Shown: positions 18,701-28,947, numbered from the stretch's first letter. The stretch is DNA of 64,000 bases from Crossaster papposus (GCA_037893245.1 JBAIAA010000704.1:1488001-1552000), one strand, 5' to 3'. Translations and numbers: made by a program. The notes: generated from the letters alone by a model not told the origin.

Positions 18701-20277
18701 GTCTCGTTCCTGGTGAACAGGGATAATAGTTAATAGTAAAGCGCTTTGATACACCCACATTGTGGGAGTCTAAAGCGTTGTACATGTATAAGAACTAACA
18801 TTATTTATTTATTATTTACCACTAGTCATTGCCCAACCTGGTCCGTTATCACGCAGTAATGACCGGGTCATAAGTAAAGCGATTACAAAGAAGGGTGTGT
18901 TTATTTCTTGTGTTGATTTTTGTTATTCACAGGGTGATGTGTGGGTGGAGACCACGCATCTTGGATTCAAGTGGCACTTCTACGCTATGATGGAAGATAA
19001 AGTATTTGACATCACGGATTGGGCAAAGTGTCAGGTAAAAATGGACTAAGATGTCAACAAGTCGCACTTGAAGAGAACCTTTAAGACAGAATGGGACATT
19101 AAGCCCTAACAATCCCCAACCCAGTCAAACTGCAACACCAGGTTTTGTTGGGATCTGTTAGGATGGGTACTGGACCCCTTAAACTGACGGTCTTTTACAC
19201 TGGGTTAGGCATACCTCCAGAATCAGAGTCCAACAGTTTGTGTGTACAGTTTGCCATATGGTGTTGGAATCTGCAAGGATGGTATGGTTCCTAGTAACTT
19301 ACACTATGGAGTTGGGGTTAAACTAATTATTGGACTGATTTTGCTATTGCAGTAAAGGAATCTTCATTCTAGAAAAAAACAAACGGTATTTTCTTACAAT
19401 TAATTTTGTGCCGCAGGATATGAAGTACATGGAGGCCAATTCTTGTGAGGTACGCTACCGCGTGGGGACCAAACGTAACAGAAACCCATCCCGCCAACGC
19501 ACCGCGTCACCCAACCAACACAGCCACCACCACCAGCGGGGACAGGACTTCAACGGTGACTTGACGTGAGTAAAATAATAATAATAATAATTGGGGAGGC
19601 TAATCATCCTTACTCGCAGCTGGTGTGCTGAATTGCAAAGGACGCGGCTACAACGTGGTCGAGCCACTGGCGCGTAAAGGCGCCTATGGCAGCCGGCCAC
19701 ATCGACTCATATATGACTACGGAGCACAGCTTGAGATCGAAAGTGTTTGATTTTTCCAGAGGGAGGAAAACCGGATGACCTGGAGAAAAATCCTTGTGAC
19801 GCAGGAGAAAACCAACGCACAACTCTACTCACATATGGTCCGGGCCGGGAATCGAACCCGGGCCACATTGGTGAGAGGCGAGCGCTTTACGCACAAACCA
19901 CCCATGCCACCCACTCCTTGGATCGTGCACTTCTGTCGGGAAGTAAATACAAACTGGGACTCGAACCTATAACCTCCTTCTTACAAGTGCAGACATGTTA
20001 AACCCAAAGTTTACCGCAGTTACTGAAACATAAACACACCTCTAGGGTGAAGCATCACAAATTAAAGTTGACAACTGACACAGCTTTCTGGTATTTTTTC
20101 CCTTTAATCTGATTGTTGGTGCTACTCAGTGAAGAACTGTTGAAGGAGTTTCTGCGCCAGTTCCAGCAGGGTGATCCTAGAGGTGGCGGCGCCGGAGGTG
20201 CGGGCTACGGGGGAGGGGACAGCGGCAGTCAAGACAGAGGCAAGAAACACAAGAAACACCGTAAGAAGAAACGATAA
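8644..20277 (+). CDS. DNAJC14: DNAJC14-like J-domain membrane co-chaperone (12 coding exons, complete)
   Basis: Coding exons: 8644-8742, 8884-12733, 13033-13141, 13614-13801, 14287-14423, 15178-15246, 15948-16001, 16369-16410, 17675-17794, 18933-19034, 19417-19565, 20130-20277. Phases agree at every junction and the sum is 5067 nt, giving 1688 residues. Order of parts: TPR-like hairpin (about 8-45), low-complexity Ser/Thr/Lys-rich region (to about 1316), transmembrane segment (about 1331-1350), J domain (about 1428-1497, HPD at 1458-1460), acidic/basic helix, Jiv-type domain with CEVC and a later CRRH, and a Lys/His-rich C-terminus. DNAJC14 proteins are ER-membrane Hsp40s that stimulate Hsp70 and assist membrane-protein export. 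The vertebrate protein is about 700 residues, so the excess is N-terminal. Start chosen at the ATG just after the 8642 acceptor because it leads directly into the TPR-like helix. 5'UTR exons are not identified. Confidence 0.93.
8743..8883 (+). other. 141-bp stop-free intron, multiple of three
   Basis: The intron between DNAJC14 exons 1 and 2 has GT...AG ends, 47 codons and no stop in the reading frame. Retention would insert a hydrophobic stretch (FFLIFLVFFG) into the TPR-like hairpin. The continuity of the helix when it is removed supports splicing as the default. Confidence 0.7.
13033..13801 (+). CDS. DNAJC14: DNAJC14 exons 3-4: membrane anchor
   Basis: Exon 3 (13033-13141) encodes WYKWTRAIGRG followed by about 20 hydrophobic residues (LWWTLCFIVFLLLILVACLL). 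Exon 4 (13614-13801) encodes KIGLKYSWHILRELVKMIQE and then a polar linker. Splice sites: TTTTAAAG|AC...AC|GTAAGT and TTCCCTCAG|AC...CAG|GTAATG. Only one strong transmembrane segment is evident. Confidence 0.85.
13304..13545. mobile_element. Family C TTAA-flanked element in DNAJC14 intron 3
   Basis: The ends are TTAACCAGTTCGCGCCGG and CGGCGCGAACTGGTTAA. TTAA at both ends suits a piggyBac-like target duplication. The interior contains GAGCAAGGC and CCGGAAATG motifs seen in the other seven copies. No coding capacity. Confidence 0.85.
14287..16001 (+). CDS. DNAJC14: DNAJC14 exons 5-7: J domain
   Basis: Exons 14287-14423, 15178-15246 and 15948-16001. They encode DNPYEVLGVSSEASEDDV, KKYYRRQCMLVHPDK, NDLPNAREAFQILQKAYETL and VKRRDFEM: helices I-IV of a J domain with the catalytic HPD loop intact, so Hsp70 stimulation is expected. 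Exon borders are clean: HPDK|GTGGGT, CCAG|AATG and CGCAG|GTCA. Confidence 0.95.
15518..15898 (+). mobile_element. Family B TTAA-flanked element in DNAJC14 intron 6
   Basis: It begins TTAAAGGTGGTATACACCAT and ends GTGTATCCTACCTTTTAA. The interior holds CGCGATCGCCGTCCGGCGAT, itself palindromic. Full-length reference copy for the family in this window. Confidence 0.85.
16369..20277 (+). CDS. DNAJC14: DNAJC14 exons 8-12: helical linker, Jiv-type domain, basic tail
   Basis: Exon 8 encodes MEDIVKKMEEKMEE. Exons 9-11 encode CEVCHGKHRRYETDRD, ARYCRRHGTRH, DVWVETTHLGFKWHFYAMM and DKVFDITDWAKCQ, matching the conserved DNAJC14 C-terminal domain. The cysteine pattern C-x2-C ... C-x2-H differs from the C-x2-C ... 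C-x2-C I recall for vertebrates but could still hold zinc. Exon 12 encodes EELLKEFLRQFQQ, a Gly-rich stretch and KKHKKHRKKKR before TAA at 20275-20277. Confidence 0.9.
16561..16995. mobile_element. Element with about 35-bp perfect terminal inverted repeats, DNAJC14 intron 8
   Basis: The left end, from ATATGTGACCTGTCATCACA through AAATGAGCGTAAAGTCG, is exactly repeated in inverse at the right end (16959-16995). TA flanks both termini, consistent with a mariner-type target. The interior is AT-rich and non-coding. Confidence 0.85.
17440..17560. repeat. Dispersed repeat built around a poly-G run (copy 2)
   Basis: TTGGAGTAATTTGGAGTGCT, a CAGGGCTTTTTTTTGGGAGG stretch, a G run, then AACTGTTAAAGTGCTTTCGA. 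It aligns in order with 6130-6260. Confidence 0.55.
17819..18067. mobile_element. Family A element in DNAJC14 intron 9, well preserved
   Basis: 249 bases with ends CCAGGGGCCAATTTCATAGA and its inverse (CTATGAAGTTGGCCCCTGG). AAG lies next to both ends. The terminal repeats pair over about 35 bases. It inserted 24 bases after the exon 9 donor. Confidence 0.85.
18436..18869. mobile_element. Foldback element with a SINE in its loop
   Basis: The arms 18436-18474 (GACCCGGTCATTCACTGCGT...) and 18832-18869 (...ACGCAGTAATGACCGGGTC) are inverted copies with few mismatches. The roughly 360-base loop is mostly the SINE at 18521-18800. It lies in DNAJC14 intron 9. Confidence 0.7.
18521..18800 (+). mobile_element. 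tRNA-derived SINE
   Basis: An A-box-like GTGGTCCAGTGGTTACC and a B-box GGTTCGAACCC head are followed by TTCTTGGGCAAGACACTT, ATTGCCTCTCTCCACCCAGG and a tail with two AAGCG(C/T)TTG motifs ending in an ATTT-rich run. Related copy at 1-435. Not a functional tRNA gene: no acceptor stem closes. Confidence 0.8.
19590..19925 (-). mobile_element. tRNA-derived SINE or related repeat, minus orientation, DNAJC14 intron 11
   Basis: GGGAATCGAACCCGGGCCAC (about 19847-19866) is an inverted B-box region. The upstream phrase GGATGACCTGGAGAAAAATC belongs to a repeat type I recall as common in invertebrate genomes. Coding exons flank but do not include it. Confidence 0.6.
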
Positions 20278-20904
20278 CGGCTTAAGACGGAGAAGCAGAG
20301 AGAGCCTTCTCTTTTGTGTTCGGTTGTATGGGATTCGGTGTGGCTTAGGTCTTCTTCTAAGTTGAATTTACAGTTCCTGAGGTCTTGTCAAAAGATTTGT
20401 ATTTTTTCAGATTTTTGTTTTATTTTTTGTGTGCATGCGGCTGCCGCCTTTTGCTGCAGTGACTGGGCAGAGAATTACCTTTGCGAACATTTCAAGCGAG
20501 GTTTCTTTTTTCAAGGAAGAAATATTCGTTAATGAAAGGTGTATTTCTATTGGGACAAAGATCGGTTAATATTTTGGTTTATTTTCTTTTCTGCAGATAT
20601 TGTAGATATGTGTAATTTAATGTAGATACAGATTGTGTAGGTGTGGTTTGGAATGGTTTCTGACTGTTTCTGTATTATGATAGCGGTCATACTCCATAGG
20701 GTATTGTTGTTCACCTTGGCATTTTATTTAAACAAATATATTTAAAAAATTGGAAAATATACCAGATTGAATGTTGGATAATGTGATTGTCAGCACTGTC
20801 ATAAATTCACGATTCCAGTTTTGATATTTTTTTGTTTCTGAAGCTACTTGGTGAGGTACCTAATTAAAAAAAAAATTGTAGACAATTTTTTTTTTTATTA
20901 ATTT
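20278..20904 (+). other. DNAJC14 3'UTR and downstream sequence
   Basis: AT-rich non-coding sequence directly after the stop. No AATAAA is seen in the first 600 bases; ATTAAA at 20863-20868 followed by A-rich sequence is the best polyadenylation candidate. Confidence 0.5.
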
Positions 20905-21100
20905 TTTTTTTTAAGGGTTGGCCTTGCATTCCAAAAAAAAATGGCCAACATTTGAGAATTTGAAAAAAAATGTAAGGGGGGTCAGTCTTACATATTTTAC
21001 AAAAATGGACACAATTTAACTTTTTTAAATGATATTGTAATGGGTTAGCCTTGGGTTTTTTCTAACAAAAATAACAAAAAATTGACTTTTTGGTTGGAAA
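20905..21100 (+). repeat. Degenerate outlying units of the 68-bp satellite
   Basis: TAAGGGTTGGCCTTGCATTC and TAATGGGTTAGCCTTGG with AACAAAAA(T) stretches resemble the satellite unit of 23899-25830 but are diverged and lie about 2.8 kb away, on the other side of the hexamer tract. Confidence 0.6.
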
Positions 21101-21810
21101 TACTAAACCATTGGAAATTCCAACACCATAATTGTAAACTGTACACTAAAACTGTTGGACTCTGATTCCGATCCTAGCCCAGTGTAAAGCACAATCAGTT
21201 TAAGGGTCAGTTACTTATCCTAACGAATTCCAACGAAACATGAAGTTGGATTTTGAGGCGGCATCATTTATAACCAAAAAAAATTAAAAGAAATGGTAAT
21301 TTAAAGATGGTTTTAAGACAGTTTATACATTATTTGCCCTTCCTGCCACAAACAAACCTGAATACGCTACTGATAAGCATTTGCAAAATGAGATTTGTAC
21401 AGAAATTTTTCGAGATAAGACCAAAGTAACCACAGTGTCTTAAGACAACATCAATGGTCTGTAATTTATTTCATTACTTTGAGTAAATTTGTTGAAATAA
21501 TCATGAATTAGAAGAACAAAAAATTCAAGTATTTTTGGCTTTTGCTGTGCAATCAAACGTTTTTCATCAAAAAATGTAAACCAATTTTATTTTTCCCTTC
21601 CAAATACTCGTGCGTGAAGTTGAGTAAATTTTTGACATCACCCAAGCCATAAATTTAGATGTTTGGTAATTGTAAGTCAGTCCTCTCTTAAATACCTTAA
21701 GTATGTTTTTTTCTCTTTCTGGGCAGGTTGGAAATAATTACATGATTAATGTATAATGATTCTGTATAAAATCTTGGAAATTTTAAAATTCAAACCTTAT
21801 CTTTTGTATG

Positions 21811-22134
21811 TGTACGTGTACGTGTACGTGTACGTGTACGTGTACGTGTACGTGTACGTGTACGTGTACGTGTACGTGTACGTGTACGTGTACGTGTACG
21901 TGTACGTGTACGTGTACGTGTACGTGTACGTGTACGTGTACGTGTACGTGTACGTGTACGTGTACGTGTACGTGTACGTGTACGTGTACGTGTACGTGTA
22001 CGTGTACGTGTACGTGTACGTGTACGTGTACGTGTACGTGTACGTGTACGTGTACGTGTACGTGTACGTGTACGTGTACGTGTACGTGTACGTGTACGTG
22101 TACGTGTACGTGTACGTGTACGTGTACGTGTACG
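21811..22134. repeat. (TGTACG)54 perfect hexamer microsatellite
   Basis: Exactly 324 bases of TGTACG with no visible interruption. Purine and pyrimidine alternate throughout. All six frames are open (VY, CT, TR-type dipeptides), so the ORFs across it are artefacts. Confidence 0.97.
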
Positions 22135-22420
22135 AAGTTTTTGAACCAAATAGCTACTGCCAAGTTCATTATTCCAACTCGTTTGTTATTTCTTTCATTT
22201 CTGCTATCTATTTTCTTACAAAGAAGGCACAACTTCAAATTGTACATTTGTATAGGTGCATGTTGTTAACCCCTCTTCCCCATCTCTCTCCCCACCCCGC
22301 TTCCCCACCCTTTCCACCACCACCACCACAAAACAAATCCCCTAAAGAATGTCATATTTAGATTTGAAATTTGATTAATTGTGTATGCCTTGCTGCCTAT
22401 GTGCACACGGGTTGGTAAAC

Positions 22421-22622
22421 ACCGCCAATCGTGGACAGGGCATTGTCCGACCGTCTTCCCTTTTGTTTCGGATGACCTCCATAGGATTTGTACACGGTTT
22501 GGAATCGTGGACGTTTTGTCAATCGTGGACATTTTGTCAATCGTGGACATTTTGTCAATCGTGGACATTTTGTCAACCGTGGACGTACCCAATTATTTTG
22601 TCTGACGACCACGATTGGCGGT
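22421..22622. repeat. Inverted-repeat element with internal 18-bp minisatellite
   Basis: Ends ACCGCCAATCGTGG (22421-22434) and CCACGATTGGCGGT (22609-22622) are perfect inverses. Inside, AATCGTGGACATTTTGTC repeats about four times (22503-22580). The repeat unit shares AATCGTGGAC with the terminal repeat. Confidence 0.85.
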
Positions 22623-22653
22623 CAATACATACGCTTATAGCCAAGCCTGTCAT

Positions 22654-23027
22654 TTGAAGGTAGGATACACCATTTGCAGATATCGGAAACATTTACTACC
22701 GCATTATTAAAAAATATTTTACTTATTTGAAAGAAAATAAGGATTCTAGGCATCCAGCAAAATGATTGTGCTAGATATCCTGTAATTGTTACGAAAAAAT
22801 GAATTTTATAAACAAAAATTTACGAACAAAAATCAAGAACAAGAACAAGAACAACTGCCCAACGCAGGTTGAAAACGAACGCCGTTTTTCTTATATATTT
22901 TACTTGTATTTTTATTGTAAAACTTCAAACAGATCAGTTAAGCGATATTTACTTTAAAATACAACTCCCCAAATTCCACAAATTTCTGATAATTCAAGCA
23001 ATTACCAATGGTGTATTCTACATTTAA
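22654..23027 (-). mobile_element. Family B element, reverse orientation
   Basis: GAAGGTAGGATACACCATTT at the left and CAATGGTGTATTCTACATTT then TTAA at the right. The interior is the reverse complement of the 15518 copy with a short AAGAAC repeat near 22832-22850. Confidence 0.8.
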
Positions 23028-23115
23028 TGCTTCATTAATGTTTTTGTTAATATTCATTTGTTTTTGCATCTTTCTGTTTGGTAGTGCATGTACATGTACG
23101 TTAATACAAACTTGG

Positions 23116-23376
23116 TTAACCAATTCACGCCAGGATTATTTTCACATTGACCAGGCCAAGGCTTATGATTGTTTTTAGATCCGAGACGGGTTCATGCTGG
23201 CATCTGTGGGTAGTACACCCTGATATTTCCGGCCTTGTTTGTGCGATCCGGTCGCCGACAGATATTTTCGGGCCTTGCTCGTGACGCATTTACTCGTGAC
23301 GCATTTACTCGTTATCTATTTTGAATTCTGAAAATTCTTTACATGTGTACACGTCGTTCGACACACAAAGGGTTAA
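23116..23376. mobile_element. Family C TTAA-flanked element
   Basis: TTAACCAATTCACGCCAGGA at the left; ACACGTCGTTCGACACACAA then TTAA at the right. Interior CGGTCGCCGACAGATATTTT matches other family C copies. The ends are more diverged than at 13304. Confidence 0.65.
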
Positions 23377-23898
23377 AAACAAACAGAAATTTAGATCGCG
23401 ATTTAGTGATCTGACCGCGGGATTTGTTTGTGAACCAACGGTCAGATCCTGATCTCAAAACACAAGCTCTTGGTTTCCGACTGCACAGTGAATATGATCG
23501 GTAGTCCTCTTCGTACAACAATGTAACAAACATTTTTGTTGCGTCCGGCAAAGTTTGTCGACTGTTGGAATGCAAAAAGATTGTATGTTTTCTCTTTGCA
23601 TAGAACTAATATTGGAAAACAAAATTGTTTTGTCAGCTTTGTTGTAATTTAAATTATTTATGCTTATGTTGAGATGATATTTGTTGGGTCACGGGGATAA
23701 TACTAGCCTCATTGTTCACTTGGGCCTGTATTGCTATGGATACTATGAATCGCTAAATAACAATAAATGGAAAGGTATTAAATTGAAGAAAAAAAATGAC
23801 AAAACACTCTTAAGTGATCTTGTGTCCTAATTTGTCGTTTGGGTCGGTATTGCATTTAATAAACTGTTGTAACATAAATGACCAACATATGACTTTTT

Positions 23899-25830
23899 AA
23901 AAAGGGGTTAGCCTTGGATTTGTAAAAGAAATGACAACAAATGGAAATTTTTGATGCATTTAAAAAATATAAGGGGTTAGCCTTGCATTTGTGACAAAAA
24001 TGCCCCAAATTGGAGATTTTGAATAAATTAAACATTCTAAGGGGTTAGCCTTGCATTTGTAACAAAAAATGCCCCAAATTTTAGATTTTTGATGAATTAA
24101 AAATTGTAACGGGTTAGCCTTGCATTTGTGACAAAAATGCCCCAAATCGGAGATTTTGAATAAATTAAACATTCTAAGGGGTTAGCATTACATTTGTGAC
24201 AAAAATGTCCCAAATTTGAGATTTTTTATAAATTAAAAATTGTAAGGGGTTAGCCTTGCATTTGTGACAAAAATGCCCCAAATTGAAGATTTTCGATGAA
24301 TTAAAAATTGTAAGGGGTTAGCCTTGCATTTGTAACAAAATTGACAAAAATTTAGATTTTGGGAAAGTTAAAAATTGTAAGGGGTTAGCCTTGCATTTGT
24401 GACCAAAATGCCCCAAATTGGAGATTTTTGATGAATTAAAAATTGTAAGGGGTTAGCCTTGCATTTGTGACAAAAATGCCCCAAATTGGAGATTTTGAAT
24501 AAATTAAACATTCTAAGGGGTTAGCCTTGCATTTGTGACCAAAAGGCCCCAAATCTTAGATTTTTGATGAATTAAAATTGTAAGGGGTTAGCCTTGCATT
24601 TATGACCAAAATGTCCCAAATTTTAGATTTTTGATGAATTAAAAATTGTAACGGGTTAGCCTTGCATTTGTGACAAAAATGCCCCAAATTTGAGATTTTT
24701 GATAAATTAAAAATTGTACGGGGTTAGCCTTGCATTTGTAACAAAATTGACACAAATTTAGATTTTGGGAAAGTTAACAATTGTAAGGAGTTAGCCTTGC
24801 ATTTGTGACAAAAAATGCCCCAAATCGGAGATTTTGAATAAATTAAACATTCTAAGGGGTTAGCCTTGCATTTGTGACCAAAATGCCCCAAATCTTAGAT
24901 TTTGGATGAATTAAAAATTGTAAGGGGTTAGCCTTGCATTTATGACCAAAATGTCCCAAATTTTAGATTTTTGATGAATTAAAAATTGTAAGGGGTTAGC
25001 CTTGCATTTGTGACAAAAATGCCCCAAATTGGAGATTTTGAATAAACTAAACATTCTAAGGGGTTAGCCTTGCATTTGAATCAAAAATGCCCCAAATTTG
25101 AGATTTTTGATAAATTAAAAATTGTAAGGAGTTAGCCTTGCATTTGTGACAAAAATGCCCCAAATTGGAGATTTTGAATAAATTAAACATTCTAAGGGGT
25201 TAGCCTTGCATTTGTGAAAAAATTGACAAAAATTTAGATTTTGGAAAAGTTAAAAATTGTAAGGGGTTAGCCTTGCATTTATGACCAAAATGTCCCAAAT
25301 TTTAGATTTTTGATGAATTAAAAATTGTAAGGGGTTAGCCTTGCATTTGTGACAAAAATGCCCCAAATTGGAGATTTTGAATAAACTAAACATTCTAAGG
25401 GGTTAGCCTTGCATTTGTATCAAAAATGCCCCAAATTTGAGATTTTTGATAAATTAAAAATTGTAAGGGGTTAGCCTTGCATTTGTGACCAAAATGCCCC
25501 AAATTTTAGATTTTTGATGAATTAAAACTTGTAAGGGGTTAGCCTTGCATTTGTAACAAAATTGACAAAATAATGAGATTTTAGGCAAGTTAAAAAGTGT
25601 AGCCTTGCATTTGTGACAAAAATGTCCCAAATTTGTGATTTTGGGCAAGTAAAAAATTGTAAGGGGTTAGCCTTGCATTTGTGACAAAAATGTCCCAAAT
25701 TAGGGATTATGGATAAATTAATAATTCTAAGGGGTTAGCCTTGCATTTTATTTTACACAAAGGGCCAAAAATGTTGGTAAAATATAAAATATAAGGGGTT
25801 AGAGCTTAGCATTTTAATCAAAATTGTCAA
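23899..25830 (+). repeat. 68-bp tandem satellite, about 29 units
   Basis: Unit: GGGGTTAGCCTTGCATTTGT then GACAAAAATGCCCCAAAT, an AGATTTT segment and an AATTAAA(A/C)ATT segment. GTTAGCC recurs about every 68 bases. At least three unit variants (ending AAACATTC, AAAAATTG, or with AACAAAATTGAC) are interspersed; the last recurs every 5-7 units, indicating a higher-order arrangement. The last units are degraded. Not a CRISPR: no unique spacers. Confidence 0.95.
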
Positions 25831-26179
25831 CAAATTAAAAAGAATTTAATTTAATTGGCTTACGAAGAGATGCAAATTTGATCATAATTGTTCACAGACA
25901 TCAAAAGAAAAACAGACACATTTTGTACAATAACTCTAAAGACAAAGGATTTATTGAAATCAGTTTGTTGTTGTTTTGTTTTGAGGGATGAACATTGTAA
26001 TACATCAACAACAAAAACAATCAAAATACATTTTGAATAACATGGATTAATATATGAAATTTCTTTAGATTTAGAAAAATGAAAACAAAAAATACCCTTT
26101 TAGAAACCATTAGCACATTCACCAGCTGACCATGGCATAATCAAATTGCGACCCCCCCCCCCCAAAAAAAAGGATAACG

Positions 26180-26583
26180 TTAAAGGGATCGTATACGTTT
26201 GGTAATTACTCCAAAAATGAATGGCAATACAAACTTACTTGGTAAGAAGTACAGCAGCTTTGGATAGTATATTGCATTTTTAGAAACTTTTCACTTCGAA
26301 GTACTGCGATTATGGAAAAAGATATCACTTTTTATCCCCAAAAATTTGAATCTGAGAAGCGTTACTGCAGTGACGTTTCTCAGATTGTGTATTTCAATGC
26401 AGGTTAATCTTCCTGCGTGGACATAACCGCTCCAGATTTTCGGCAATATCACAAAATCGCTACCGGTACCACATTTTAAAATGAAATTTTTACAGGTTAG
26501 TTTTATGGTATATATCTATAACTAAATAGGATTGAAACAAACAGTGGGTTCCAATTTATACCAAACGTATACGATTCCTTTAA
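26180..26583. mobile_element. Family E TTAA-flanked element
   Basis: Left end TTAAAGGGATCGTATACGTT and right end AACGTATACGATTCCTTTAA are inverted with one mismatch and bounded by TTAA. About 400 bases, non-coding. Distinct in sequence from families B and C. Confidence 0.85.
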
Positions 26584-26770
26584 AAGCTGTACAAAGATGG
26601 TTTGTTGTGTTAACATTTATTTGTAAAATGAAAAAAATATCCCCCCAAAAAGTGAAATACAATTCCTGAGTAAACAAAATTAAAACTGCACCAAAATAAT
26701 AATATTATAGTCAGGCTGATTGGTGTAAACATTGTTTAATTAAATGAGTATTTTATAGTATTTTATAGTA

Positions 26771-26940
26771 AGAAAGATATTTGGCTATAGGGTCATCGCG
26801 GATTTGTCCTTTAAAAACAATATAGGTAGAATAACAATCAATGGCAGCCATTTTAAAAAATTAAAAAATTGCTTGTTATTCCATCAATATTTTTTTTCAA
26901 AGGAAAAATCTGTGATGGCCCTATAGCCAAATATCTTTCT
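26771..26940. repeat. Long imperfect hairpin (170 bp)
   Basis: AGAAAGATATTTGGCTATAG at 26771 pairs with CTATAGCCAAATATCTTTCT ending at 26940. Pairing continues imperfectly for about 70 bases to a short AT-rich loop. Foldback element or possible structured RNA. Confidence 0.75.
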
Positions 26941-28947
26941 GATTGTACTCTCTGCCAATTGTCATGCTTTTATCACCAAATGAACAATTTTATCATGTTT
27001 TGCATTAATCTGCCCGACTATTACTGGGATAAAACATACATCTTAGTTACTCAATATACAGGACAGTGTTTGTTTTTTCTCTGATAGAAAAGAAACAAGC
27101 AGTCTTTTTGTTTTTTAGAATTACCACAGTCTGCAAGTTCACCCAAAAAAACAAAACTCTCAAAAGATAATAGACGGAGCACACAATGGATTAATATGCA
27201 TAGCAAAAATAAGGGGAAAACAAACTAAATTATGTTTCAAAGGATGAAAATTGTGTCTTGAAATATGATCGTTAAAATGTTTTCTTTGTTACCCTAAGCC
27301 CCGCGTTATAAACCTTTAACATATAATGTCAACAGCGTCTATAAACAATGGCACAAATTACAACAGATCGCTAACACGTGTAAAGCTTCCTTACGATAAT
27401 TAGCTATCAACAATCCTATAAAATTGAATATAATCACTTTGAAAGCCATGCTGAAATGAACTTTAACCAACACCGACAGAATTCACTCTAAATTTTTCAA
27501 ATATTGGCACCTATCCAAAGAAAGTTATAACATTTATTGCACACCCAGTGGTTAAATAAAACTTTATAAACACGTATATCATGATAAAAATGCTGCGCTA
27601 AAATACCTAACATAATAAATACACCTTTTGTAACGGCTAGTCTACATGTATTGACACCAAATACAAGCTCAAAATATTTACAAAGGAACTGTTTGTTAGG
27701 TGCACGACACTCAATACATGCTGGGAGTGCATTAGAATTGACAACAAAACTGTTAAGTAGATTGTAACGGTTAATAATTTATAAGCTTGCAATCAATCTA
27801 AACATATCCCATGAAACTAGCGGAAATCACAATATTTAAGTGCTTGGCCTGCAAAATTGTTCAAACCAACTATGATAAAAAAGATGGCATTTTAATTTGT
27901 TAAAAACAAAAATCAGTTAAAAAAATTACAAAAATATAGTTTTCTTTTTGTTAAACACAGGTTCTATGTCAAAAAACATTTATTCTAAATACAGATGGAA
28001 CGGATATTAAACAGGTGTTGGGGAAACAACGCTCATGAAAAGGCGGGACACAGATGCAGGGTTTTGGAAGCATTAGGTAATTTGTTTTGGTAATATTTAG
28101 TGTATGGAAGATTAGCTGATTTAAAACAATTGTTCAGCGAGTTGTAATATTAAGTAGTCGTCGTCATAAATGGGATAATCTGCTTAAAAGTGTATCTATC
28201 AAATTTGTATAAAAAAATAATTAGTTGATAATATGAACTTCAAATAAAGTCTATGAAAAACAATGCAACGTCAATTTCAAACTCCCAGAAATATACAATT
28301 CTGGGAATAAAATGTTTTAGCAATCCTTAGGTTTATAATGCAATTGATTACCACTAAAATATACTCAAGTAATATTTAACTACTGTTAAACTTGTCAAAA
28401 CCAATTACACGTACACGAAAGCCAACATTTAACAAGAATTAATTAGCTTTAGGATGAAACAATCTATTACCAATCTGTCTGTAAACTGTCCAGTAAAAAT
28501 CTAACCTCACACTCAGCTTTACTATACAAATCTACTAGGCAAGAGTACCGAAAAATTCCCAATAAAAAAAAAAATAGTTCTTAAAAACATGCCAATTTAC
28601 ATTTTTGTTTTTAATATACCGTACATATAAATTTGTAATTTCAGATCAGACCAAATTTGCTTCAAAACTATCTAATTTTAGAAACTTTATCCCACAATTT
28701 ACAGAAATTAAAGTCGCATACAATTACGTGGCTATGACTGTAAATACCACACAGGTCTATGCAAAGAGGCTATAGCCGCTTCCCATAGGGGTGTGTGTAA
28801 TTTTCAGCCATTCAAGTAATTCCGACCCAGCAAGATATAGGACCCACAGACTCCCCCCTTAGTCCCGCATACCTATACACCCCCCTAAAAACCTAAAAGG
28901 ATTCCTGAGAAACCACAACTTTCCATAAGCAGAATAACCACCACAAA

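Noticed and set aside
21756-22361. Long ORFs in all frames (VYVY, CTCT, RTRT, HVHV)
   Set aside because: They are the translation of the (TGTACG)54 microsatellite, open in six frames.
23899-25830. CRISPR-like array
   Set aside because: Whole 68-bp unit repeats without unique spacers; a eukaryotic satellite.
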